Assembly: GCA_021816565.1 (NCBI GenBank)
Contig: JAKAXN010000146.1
Location: forward strand, 1-10,146
DNA: 10,146 nucleotides
Direction of reading: 5' to 3'
From: Actinomycetes bacterium
GTDB lineage: Bacteria; Actinomycetota; Acidimicrobiia; Acidimicrobiales; Palsa-688
This document shows, one piece after another, positions 1 through 5,851 of this stretch (its first letter is position 1; the number at the start of each line of letters is the position of its first letter). The notes beneath the pieces are model-generated. The model was not told where the DNA came from, made no database searches, and was given only the letters and a program-made list of their open reading frames with translations. The translations under genes were made by a program, and so were the position numbers.

Positions 1-153
1 CGGGTGGTCGACATCGTGGGCCTGGACAAGCAGGCCGACGGGGGCACCCACGTCCGGTCCACCGACGAGGTGGGCCGGGTGACGGTGCTCAAGACCGAGT
101 CGAAGGGCAAGGGCAACAAGCGGATCCGCATCCAGGTGGAGGACGCCCGATGA
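1..153 (+). CDS. Alanyl-tRNA editing protein (AlaX type), C-terminal end only
   Basis: The last 50 codons of a gene that begins left of the window. The family hydrolyses mischarged Ser- or Gly-tRNA(Ala) in trans and resembles the editing domain of alanyl-tRNA synthetase. The visible part holds the 'second additional domain' signature: QADGGTHV (residues about 16-23 of the fragment), then STDEVG, and a KGKGNKRIRI tail strand. The GTHV histidine, a zinc ligand in the family, is present. The residue three before the Thr-His pair, a zinc-binding Cys in alanyl-tRNA synthetase (CGGTH), is Asp here (DGGTH). The stop TGA (151-153) overlaps the ATG of the next gene, and a GGAGG at 138-142 inside this gene serves that start. 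Family assignment is good; substrate and full architecture cannot be judged from the fragment. Confidence 0.85.
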   Translation, partial: RVVDIVGLDKQADGGTHVRSTDEVGRVTVLKTESKGKGNKRIRIQVEDAR

Positions 154-1088
154 CCGCCCCCGACGTGACCACCTCTGACGTGGGCGCCCTGCTGGAGGAC
201 CTCGAGGGCCGGCTGCGGGCCGCCGGGAAGCTGGTGGTGGCCTTCAGCGGAGGGGTGGACTCGGCCCTCCTGGCCTGGGCCGCCCACCGGGCCCTGGGCC
301 CGACCGGCAGCGTGGCGGTGACCGCGGTTTCTCCGTCGCTGGCCCCGTCGGAGCTCGACGACTGCCGGCGCCTGGCCGGGCAGTGGGGGCTGCGGTGGCT
401 GGAGGTGGCGACCGACGAGATGGCCCGGCCGGACTACGTCGTCAACGGTCCTGACCGCTGCTACCACTGCAAGAGCGAGCTGATGGACCGCCTGGCTCCG
501 GTCGCCGCGGCCGAGGGGGCGACCGTGGCCCTCGGGGTCAACGTCGACGACCTGTCCGACCATCGCCCCGGCCAGAAGGCCGCCCGGGAGCGGGGCGCGG
601 TGTTCCCCCTGGTGGACGCCGGGTTCACCAAGGCGGCGGTGCGGGCCGCGGCCCGCCACCTGGGCCTCGAGGTGTGGGACAAGCCGGCCGCCGCCTGCCT
701 GGCCTCGCGCGTTCCCTACGGGACGCCGGTCACGCTCGGCACCCTGGCCGGGGTGGCCGCCGCCGAGGAGGGCCTGCGTCGGTTGGGTTTCGCCGAGCTG
801 CGGGTCCGCCACTACGGCGACCTGGCCCGTCTCGAGCTGCCCCTCGCGGTTCTGCCGGCCGTCCTGGAATGCCGGGCCCAGGTGGTGGCCGCGGTCCGCT
901 CCGCCGGCTACCGCTACGTGACCCTGGACCTGGAGGGCCTGCGGTCCGGCAACCTCAACTCGGCCATCGCCGTCCCGCCCGGGACCGCCGGCCCGCCGGA
1001 CCCCACCGGCGACACCGCCGGCCCGACCGACCGCAGCGGGGGCGACCCCCGCCTCGGGCTCGCCGCGCTGGCCGGGGAGCGGTCGTGA
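150..1088 (+). CDS. larE: LarE-family ATP-dependent PP-loop sulfur transferase
   Basis: A 312-residue PP-loop ATP pyrophosphatase of the LarE family. LarE adenylates the carboxylates of the nickel-pincer cofactor precursor and inserts sulfur; many homologues sit outside lar operons and may serve other thiolations. Visible: the PP-loop SGGVDS at 33-38, RCYHCK with Cys104 and Cys107, and PAAACLASR with Cys183, the position of the sacrificial Cys in single-cysteine LarE. The CxxC plus third Cys resembles the homologues reported to hold a [4Fe-4S] cluster that carries sulfide, so catalytic sulfur donation is likely (inference). RVRHYGDLARLE at 218-229 is a typical late motif. The core ends near residue 271; the last 41 residues are a Pro/Gly/Thr-rich tail with a tandem repeat, longer than the usual roughly 270 residues. 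The ATG has GGAGG 7 nt upstream and overlaps the preceding stop. No larA, larB or larC is visible. Confidence 0.85.
   Translation: MTAPDVTTSDVGALLEDLEGRLRAAGKLVVAFSGGVDSALLAWAAHRALGPTGSVAVTAVSPSLAPSELDDCRRLAGQWGLRWLEVATDEMARPDYVVNGPDRCYHCKSELMDRLAPVAAAEGATVALGVNVDDLSDHRPGQKAARERGAVFPLVDAGFTKAAVRAAARHLGLEVWDKPAAACLASRVPYGTPVTLGTLAGVAAAEEGLRRLGFAELRVRHYGDLARLELPLAVLPAVLECRAQVVAAVRSAGYRYVTLDLEGLRSGNLNSAIAVPPGTAGPPDPTGDTAGPTDRSGGDPRLGLAALAGERS
984..1046 (+). repeat. Imperfect tandem repeat in the larE C-terminal tail
   Basis: The 12-mer ACCGCCGGCCCG occurs at 984-995 and again at 1014-1025, exactly 30 bp apart and in frame. The encoded peptide repeats as TAGPPDPTGD (residues 279-288) followed by TAGPTDRSGGD (289-299). 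It looks like a tandem duplication of a ten-residue unit that then diverged, within a probably disordered tail beyond the conserved enzyme core. Confidence 0.7.
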
Positions 1089-1324
1089 TCGGCCCCCGGG
1101 TCAGGCTGACCTTCCCCCCGGAGCTGGTCCGCCAGGCGGTGATAGGGGAGCTGGTCCGCCGCTTCCAGGTGATGCCCAACATCCGGCGCGCCGATGTCAG
1201 CGAAGACATGGGCTGGATCGTCTGCGAGCTGGACGGCGACCCCGAGTCGGTGGCGCAGGCGGTGGCCTGGATGGAGGAGATCGGCGTGGACGTCGACCAC
1301 CTGGACCACCCGCTGGAGAGTTGA
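1085..1324 (+). CDS. Stand-alone NIL-domain protein
   Basis: A 79-residue protein that is essentially one NIL domain, an ACT-like ferredoxin fold known from the C-terminus of the MetN methionine-transporter ATPase and from ferredoxin-like proteins linked to homocysteine synthesis. The family pattern is visible: VRLTFPPELV (6-15), VIGELVRRFQV (19-29), PNIRRADV (31-38), WIVCELDGD (44-52), then a helix and the closing strand GVDVDHL (67-73). It is predicted soluble, with one Cys (48). The start is GTG at 1085, overlapping the larE stop as GTGA, with GGGGAG at 1074-1079 five bases upstream. A longer frame upstream is only a shadow of larE. It is coupled to a sulfur transferase, so a role in sulfur or amino-acid metabolism (ligand sensing or a carrier partner) is plausible but inferred. 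The fold call is fairly secure, the function is not. Confidence 0.8.
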   Translation: MIGPRVRLTFPPELVRQAVIGELVRRFQVMPNIRRADVSEDMGWIVCELDGDPESVAQAVAWMEEIGVDVDHLDHPLES

Positions 1325-1785
1325 GCGACGACGACCCGGCGGCCGCCCTGGCCGCCTACGCCGCGGCCCTGGCCGACGGCGTCGAGTCCACCATCGCCTC
1401 GTGGGTGGTGCGCTGCGTGGCGCAGATCATGACGGCGTGGGCCGGCGGCGTCCCCCCGGACGTGGCGGTGGCCGCGGAGGCCGCCGGGGTCCGGGCCGCC
1501 GCGGAGGTCGCGCCGGCGCTGCGGGAGATGCTCGGGCGCGACATCGACGAGCAGACCACTACCCCGCTGGCCCTGGTGCGTGCTGCGCTGCGGTACCCGA
1601 CCGCGGTCCTGAGGTCGGCGGGGGTCCCCCCGGTGGAGCGCGATGCGTTCTCCGAGGCCAGCTTCCCCGACGACGACTACGACCTGGCCCCGGCGTCCTT
1701 CTCGGACCTGGACCCGGCGCTGGGCGAGGTGGCGGTCAGGTGGGGGGCGGCGAAGGCGTTCGAGCACAAGCGACGTCACCGCTGA
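1321..1785 (+). CDS. Conserved-looking actinobacterial protein of unknown function
   Basis: A 154-residue protein of no function I know. The N-terminal half (1-80) is Ala-rich and probably helical. The C-terminal half looks conserved: DEQTTTPLALVRAAL (76-90), RYPTAVLRSAGVPPVERD (91-108), SFPDDDYDLAPASFSDLD (113-130), and a final WGAAKAFEHKRR. I recall similar uncharacterised proteins in other actinobacteria, but that memory is not a search. There are no membrane segments, signal peptide or evident catalytic motif; conserved Arg, Pro and Asp residues suggest a real folded domain. The start is TTG at 1321, overlapping the NIL-gene TGA as TTGA, with GGAGAG ending directly at the start, so translation probably depends on coupling. 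The last 50 bp overlap the end of the convergent histidine kinase gene. Confidence 0.75.
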   Translation: MSDDDPAAALAAYAAALADGVESTIASWVVRCVAQIMTAWAGGVPPDVAVAAEAAGVRAAAEVAPALREMLGRDIDEQTTTPLALVRAALRYPTAVLRSAGVPPVERDAFSEASFPDDDYDLAPASFSDLDPALGEVAVRWGAAKAFEHKRRHR

Positions 1786-3319
1786 CGGACCCCGCCGGGG
1801 GGCCGGCGGTGCCGGCCCGGGCGGCGAGGGGGACCGAGATGGTGAACACCGCTCCGCCGCCGGGCGCGTTCGCCGCAGTTGCCGTGCCGTCGTGCTCGGC
1901 GGCTATGGCCGCCACTATCGACAGGCCCAGTCCGGACCCGGTGCCCACCCGGGCCTTGTCGCCCTGCCAGAACCGGTCGAAGACGTGGCGGAGGGACTCC
2001 TCTTCCAGCCCCTGACCGTGGTCGCGCACCGTCAGCACCGCCGACCCGCCGGAGCGCCGGCACGTCACCTGCAGGGGGGTGCCGGCCGGGGTGTGGACCA
2101 CGGCGTTGGCGACCAGGTTGGCCACCGCCTGGCGGATCTGGGCCTCGTCGACCTCCGCCACCACCGGCTCGGGGGCCTCCAGGGTCACCGGCCGGGTCGG
2201 GTCGGTGGCCGCCGCGTCGGAGCAGGCGTCGGCGGCCAGGACGCTCAGGTCGGTCGGGCGCTTCTGGATGTCTCGGTGCTGGTCCAGCCGGGCCAGCAGC
2301 AGCAGGTCCTCCACCAGGACCTTCATCCGGGCCGACTCCTCCTCGATGCGGCGGAGGATCGTCGGAAGGTCCACCCGGGCGGATTCGCCGCTCACCCGGA
2401 ACAGCTCGGCGAAGCCCTGTATGGACGTGAGCGGGGTCCGCAACTCGTGCGACGCGTCGGCCAGGAACTGCCGCAGCTTCTGCTCTGTGGCCTCCCGCTC
2501 GGCGAACGCCGCCTCGATATCGCCCAGCATGGTGTTGAGGGCCAGGCCCAGCTGCCCCACCTCCGTGCCGCCGCCCGAGGGGCTCACCCGCTGGGACAGG
2601 TCCCCCGCCGAGATGCGCTGGGCGGTGCCGGCCATCCGCTCCAGCGGGCGCAGGCCCCGGCGCAGCACCAGCCACGCCCCGCCCGACACCACCAGCAGCA
2701 GGGCCGCCACCGCCGCCCCTTCTATGAGTAGCAGCCGGTCGACGGACTGGGTGACCGAGGTGGTGGGGATGGCCACCAGCGTGTAGCCGCCCGGTGCGGC
2801 CGGCACCTGCAGAACCCGGAACTGTGTGGAGCCGTGCTGGGACGAGGTGGTGAAGATCCGGCCCCCGGCGCCGGTGGCCGGCAGGTGGGCCGGCAGCTCG
2901 GGCAGGGCCTCCCCGGCGTACTGGATGTGGACGGGGACCGTCCCGGCGGCGGTGACCCGCTCGGCGACGGTGCCGGGGGGGAGGGACAGCCCGGGACCGT
3001 TGTGGCCCTCCGGGCCGCCCGAGAGCGGCCCGGGGCCCGCCCCCAGACCGTAGCGGTCGGCCTCCCCGCCACCGGCCGGGCCGCCGCCGGGCCTCCCGGC
3101 CGCGCCGGCGGTGGAGGGGACGGCCGTGGGGTACTGGCCCAGGCGCAGCAGCTCCGAGTCGAGGGTCTGGTCCGCCACCGGCGCCTCGGCCCGCAGCTGG
3201 GTGTCGAGCTGGCGGAACTGCGAGTCGCGGTAGATGGAGTAGGTGGCGGCGAGGAATACCGCCGACGCCACGGTGACCAGCGCCACCAGGGCCAGGACCA
3301 GTCTCAGCCGCAGGGTCAA
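1736..3319 (-). CDS. Two-component sensor histidine kinase (HAMP-HisKA-HATPase)
   Basis: A 527-residue membrane sensor kinase, partner of the regulator just upstream. Order: transmembrane segment 1 (about 5-28), an extracytoplasmic region (about 29-194) with a Gly/Pro-rich low-complexity stretch at about 71-117, transmembrane segment 2 (about 195-220), HAMP (about 221-275), and HisKA with the phospho-acceptor His291 in ASHELRTPLTSIQGF. The ATPase domain follows: N-box N401 and N405, G1 DHGQG (433-437), F-box FDRFW (447-451), G2 GTGSGLGLSIV (459-469). All catalytic boxes are intact. The kinase core ends near 500; a 27-residue tail rich in Pro, Ala and Gly follows, and its final codons overlap the convergent gene. 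The start is TTG at 3319, six bases after the regulator stop, with GGAG 10 nt upstream, so translation is probably coupled. The general layout resembles mycobacterial TrcS-like kinases; the signal is unknown. Confidence 0.95.
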   Translation of the reverse strand: MTLRLRLVLALVALVTVASAVFLAATYSIYRDSQFRQLDTQLRAEAPVADQTLDSELLRLGQYPTAVPSTAGAAGRPGGGPAGGGEADRYGLGAGPGPLSGGPEGHNGPGLSLPPGTVAERVTAAGTVPVHIQYAGEALPELPAHLPATGAGGRIFTTSSQHGSTQFRVLQVPAAPGGYTLVAIPTTSVTQSVDRLLLIEGAAVAALLLVVSGGAWLVLRRGLRPLERMAGTAQRISAGDLSQRVSPSGGGTEVGQLGLALNTMLGDIEAAFAEREATEQKLRQFLADASHELRTPLTSIQGFAELFRVSGESARVDLPTILRRIEEESARMKVLVEDLLLLARLDQHRDIQKRPTDLSVLAADACSDAAATDPTRPVTLEAPEPVVAEVDEAQIRQAVANLVANAVVHTPAGTPLQVTCRRSGGSAVLTVRDHGQGLEEESLRHVFDRFWQGDKARVGTGSGLGLSIVAAIAAEHDGTATAANAPGGGAVFTISVPLAARAGTAGPPAGSVSGDVACARTPSPPPT

Positions 3320-3325
3320 GGCGGC

Positions 3326-4066
3326 CTAGCTCCGCGGTAAGCGCAGGGTGTAGCCCACCCCCCGCACGGTGTGGATGAGCGGGGTCTCCCCCTCGTCGAT
3401 CTTGTGGCGCAGGTAGCTGATGTAGGTCTCGAGGACGCTGGCGTTGCCGGAGAACGTGTACTCCCAGACGTGCTCGAGGATCTGCTCCCGGGTGAGGACC
3501 CGGCGGGCGTTGACCAGCAGGTAGTGCAGGAGCTTGTACTCGGTGGGGGTGAGCTCGACGAGCCGGCCGTGTCGCCACACGTCGCGGGTGTCCTCGTCGA
3601 GGACCAGGTCGGCGAACGACAGGCGCCGCTCGCCCGGGCCCGCCCCGCCGGTCCGGCGCAGCACGGCCTTGACCCGCTCGACCAGCTCCTCGATGCTGAA
3701 CGGCTTGGTGACGTAGTCGTCGCTACCGAGGCGCAGGCCCTCGACCTTGTCGGCGGTGGCGTCCCGGGCGGTCAGGAAGATGATGGGGACGTGGCTGCCG
3801 GCCCCCTCCGCGGAGCGGATGCGGCGGGCCACCTCGAAGCCGTCGAGGTCCGGGAGCATGACGTCGAGCACGATCAGGTCGGGGCGCCGCTCGGCCGCCG
3901 CGATCAGGGCGGCCCGGCCGGAGGCGGCCCGTTCGACGTCGAAGCCGTTGTAGCCGAGAGCCATGGCCACCAGCTCGGTGATGTGGTCCTCGTCGTCTAC
4001 GACCAGGACGCGGGCGTCGGAGGCGGGCAGGTTCACCGGTGCACCCGAGGGTAGCGAAACGGTCAT
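3326..4066 (-). CDS. OmpR/PhoB-family response regulator
   Basis: A 246-residue regulator with an N-terminal receiver domain (about 18-138) and a C-terminal winged-helix DNA-binding domain (about 147-244). Receiver residues are complete: acidic pair Asp24/Asp25 in VVDDED, phospho-acceptor Asp68 in LIVLDVMLPD, Thr99 in FLTA, and Lys121 in TKPF. The effector domain shows ELTPTEYKLLHYLL, REQILEHVW, the recognition-helix region ETYISYLRHKID, and the wing HTVRGVGYTLR. The frame stays open further upstream to 4423, but that part is unlike any regulator N-terminus and overlaps the small Cys gene, so I take the ATG at 4066. A GTG at residue 11 is an alternative. There is no clear Shine-Dalgarno and no TANNNT hexamer in the 60 bases before the ATG, so its promoter is unresolved. 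It heads an operon with the kinase. Confidence 0.93.
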   Translation of the reverse strand: MTVSLPSGAPVNLPASDARVLVVDDEDHITELVAMALGYNGFDVERAASGRAALIAAAERRPDLIVLDVMLPDLDGFEVARRIRSAEGAGSHVPIIFLTARDATADKVEGLRLGSDDYVTKPFSIEELVERVKAVLRRTGGAGPGERRLSFADLVLDEDTRDVWRHGRLVELTPTEYKLLHYLLVNARRVLTREQILEHVWEYTFSGNASVLETYISYLRHKIDEGETPLIHTVRGVGYTLRLPRS

Positions 4067-4126
4067 ACCAACACGTTGCCCGGTCGGTCTGTGACCAGGT
4101 TGAGGACTTCCTGGGATTTCCCTTGG

Positions 4127-4155
4127 AAAAAAAAGGGGCCGGCCCGGTGCCCGGC
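4127..4155 (-). terminator. Intrinsic terminator of the small Cys gene
   Basis: Read on the - strand, the stop codon at 4158-4156 is followed immediately by a GC-rich segment (4155-4135) that can fold as GCCGG/CCGGC or GGGC/GCCC hairpins, and then by an uninterrupted run of eight T (4134-4127). This is the only homopolymer of its kind in the window and has the form of a Rho-independent terminator. It should separate the small Cys gene from the two-component operon downstream. Confidence 0.75.
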
Positions 4156-4407
4156 TCAGCCTCTCTTGCGGCGGGGCTTGCGGCGCTTCTCGGGAGGCAG
4201 GGCGTTGAGGGCGTCGGCAGTGTTGGTCATGCGGGTGGCGGGCGCCTGGGCCCAGCCGGCGCCCGAGAGCGAGCGGACCTCGAAGAACAGGCAGCCATCG
4301 GGGCAGGCGAACGGCTCGGCGTTGACCGACAGGCGGCACCGCTGTACCGACTCCCCGGTGGGCGTGCTCCGCTGGAGGTAGTGCCGGCAGTCCTCTCTCA
4401 CGCCCAT
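4156..4407 (-). CDS. Small cysteine-containing protein with basic tail
   Basis: An 83-residue protein. The N-terminal half carries a compact Cys/His set: DCRHY (Cys7, His9), VQRCRL (Cys24) and FACPDGCLFFE (Cys35, Cys39). That could be a Zn or Fe-S site (inference). Next comes SLSGAGW, then a spacer, and the end is a strongly basic tail at 74-83 (KRRKPRRKRG) that might contact nucleic acid or the ribosome. I recall small actinobacterial proteins with the same DCRHY...FACPxxCLFFE signature and no assigned function. The ATG at 4407 was chosen because this signature starts right after it; the frame extends further to 4506 but that would run into the divergent flavoprotein gene. Upstream, CAAGAT lies 6 bp before the ATG and may be a weak -10 for a leaderless start. 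It is followed by its own terminator, so it looks monocistronic. Confidence 0.8.
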   Translation of the reverse strand: MGVREDCRHYLQRSTPTGESVQRCRLSVNAEPFACPDGCLFFEVRSLSGAGWAQAPATRMTNTADALNALPPEKRRKPRRKRG

Positions 4408-4458
4408 CCACCCATCTTGCCACCGCCCCCGGTTTCGGCAGGTTCGCCCCCGCCCCCG

Positions 4459-4464
4459 TACAGT
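4459..4464 (+). promoter_or_regulatory. -10 element of a leaderless promoter
   Basis: TACAGT lies exactly 7 bp before the ATG at 4472, which would place the transcription start at the first base of the start codon. No Shine-Dalgarno precedes the ATG. No convincing -35 box is visible in the C-rich stretch upstream. The same spacing is seen before three other genes in this window. Confidence 0.65.
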
Positions 4465-4471
4465 CTTCCGG

Positions 4472-5806
4472 ATGGGAAGACGACTACTGGTGGTCGGCGG
4501 GGACACGGCCGGGATGTCCGCGACGGTCCAGGCCCGGCGGCTGATGCCGGACCTCGAGATCGTGGTGATCGAGCGGGGGGCGTGGACCAGCTATTCGGCC
4601 TGCGGCATCCCGTACCTGGCGTCGGGCGCGGTGCACGCCGCTGAGGACCTGGTGGTGCGCCGGCCGGAGGACTTCCGCTCCATGCGGGTCGACGTGCGCA
4701 CCGGCCACGAGGTGGTGGCCCTGGATCTGGAGGCCCGCCGGGCCGAGGTGCACAACCTGACCCACGGCCGGTCGTTCCACCTGGGCTTCGACTTCCTGCT
4801 CCTGGCCACCGGTTCCCGGCCGGAGCGGCCGGACTCCGCCGGTTTCGACCTGCCCCACGTGCACGGTGTGAGCACCCTCGACGACGCCACGACCCTCGTG
4901 CGCCACGCCCGGGAGCACTCCGCCGAGAAGGTGGTGGTGGTCGGCAGCAGCCTGCGGGGCCTGGAGATGGCCGAGGCGTTCCGGGCCCGCGGCGCGGCGG
5001 TCACGGTGCTCGAGGCCGGCCCCGAGATGCTGCCGCTGCTCGACGCCGACCTGGCCGGTCAGGTCGCCCGGGCGGTGCGGGAGGCCGGAATCACCGTCGA
5101 GACCGGCGTGGCCGCCCTGTCGGTGTCCGAGGACCTGGTGGAGACGGGCGCCGACCCGGTACCCGCCGACCTGGTCATCCTGGGTTCGGGTGTGGTCCCC
5201 AACAGTGAGCTGGGGGCCGGGGCCGGCCTGCGCACCGGTGAGGCCGGGGCGCTGGTCGTCGACCGCCGGCAGCGGACCACCGGGGAGGGGGTGTGGGCGG
5301 CCGGTGACTGCTGCCAGAGCGTGCACCGGGTGACCGGCAACCCCACCTACCAGCCGCTCGGTTCGGTGGCGGCCCGGCAGGGCCGGGTGGCCGGCATCAA
5401 TCTCGGGGGCGGCTACGCCACCTTCGCCGGCGTGCTCGGGACCGCCGTCGGCCGGGTGGGAGGCCTCGAGATCGGCCGTAGCGGCCTGAGCCAGTCAGAG
5501 GCGGAGCGGGCCGGGTTCGCAGCTGTCGCGGCGACCGTCGAATCCTCCACCGCGGACCGCTTCCTGGCCGAGTCGCGACCCACGTCGGTCCGGCTGGTGG
5601 CTGAGCGGGGCAGCGGCCGGCTGCTCGGTGTGCAGTCGGTCGGTGGCCCGGGCTCCGCCAAGCGGGTGGACGTGGTGGCGGCCGCCCTGGTGGGCGGTCT
5701 GACCGTGGAGGACCTGATCGGTCTGGACCTCGGCTACGCCCCGCCCGTCTCCACCGTCTGGGATCCCCTGCAGGCCGCGGCCCGGGAACTGCTCGGCGGG
5801 CTGTAA
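4472..5806 (+). CDS. CoA-disulfide reductase / NADH oxidase-like FAD-dependent oxidoreductase
   Basis: A 444-residue flavoprotein of the pyridine-nucleotide-disulfide oxidoreductase family, closest in layout to the single-cysteine group (CoA disulfide reductase, NADH oxidase, NADH peroxidase). It has an N-terminal FAD fold with VVGGDTAGMSA (7-17), a lone redox Cys44 in SYSACGIPYL, the ATG motif LATGSRP (111-117), and a central NAD(P) fold VVVGSSLRGLEMAEAF (155-170). The second FAD motif is VWAAGDC (274-280). A C-terminal dimerisation domain ends with LDLGYAPPVSTVWDPL (418-433). In the NAD motif the middle glycine is Ser (GSSLRG), a variant of GGGYIG. It probably uses NAD(P)H to reduce a disulfide, oxygen, peroxide or polysulfide; the sequence does not decide which. 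Length is normal. It is divergent from the small Cys gene, 64 bp apart, with a leaderless-type promoter. Confidence 0.9.
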   Translation: MGRRLLVVGGDTAGMSATVQARRLMPDLEIVVIERGAWTSYSACGIPYLASGAVHAAEDLVVRRPEDFRSMRVDVRTGHEVVALDLEARRAEVHNLTHGRSFHLGFDFLLLATGSRPERPDSAGFDLPHVHGVSTLDDATTLVRHAREHSAEKVVVVGSSLRGLEMAEAFRARGAAVTVLEAGPEMLPLLDADLAGQVARAVREAGITVETGVAALSVSEDLVETGADPVPADLVILGSGVVPNSELGAGAGLRTGEAGALVVDRRQRTTGEGVWAAGDCCQSVHRVTGNPTYQPLGSVAARQGRVAGINLGGGYATFAGVLGTAVGRVGGLEIGRSGLSQSEAERAGFAAVAATVESSTADRFLAESRPTSVRLVAERGSGRLLGVQSVGGPGSAKRVDVVAAALVGGLTVEDLIGLDLGYAPPVSTVWDPLQAAARELLGGL

Positions 5807-5838
5807 CCCGGCGGGGCGCGCTAGGGCCGGCACGGCAC

Positions 5839-5844
5839 TAGTCT
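5839..5844 (+). promoter_or_regulatory. -10 element of a leaderless promoter
   Basis: TAGTCT lies exactly 7 bp before the ATG at 5852, in the 45 bp gap after the flavoprotein gene. No Shine-Dalgarno is present before the ATG, which fits a transcript starting at the A of the start codon. A -35 box is not recognisable. It implies the Nudix gene can be transcribed independently of the flavoprotein gene. Confidence 0.65.
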
Positions 5845-5851
5845 CGTCCCG

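Noticed and set aside
674..1084. N-terminal extension of the NIL-domain frame inside larE
   Set aside because: The upstream part is an Arg/Gly/Pro-rich shadow of larE; the NIL domain begins directly after GTG 1085, which has a ribosome site.
1643..2731. 362-codon + strand frame antisense to the kinase
   Set aside because: Shadow of the kinase; no motif and an implausible His/Gln/Arg-rich composition.
1776..3578. Long - strand open frame of 600 codons overlapping the kinase and regulator
   Set aside because: Arg/Gly/Pro/His-rich translation typical of a shadow frame in high-GC DNA; the kinase and regulator frames hold all recognisable motifs.
4127..4134. A8 tract as a phase-variable repeat
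   Set aside because: It lies outside coding sequence directly after a GC-rich stem, so a terminator explains it better.
4067..4423. N-terminal extension of the response regulator to 4423
   Set aside because: It would read through the terminator region and the small Cys gene in another frame, and receiver domains do not carry such an extension.
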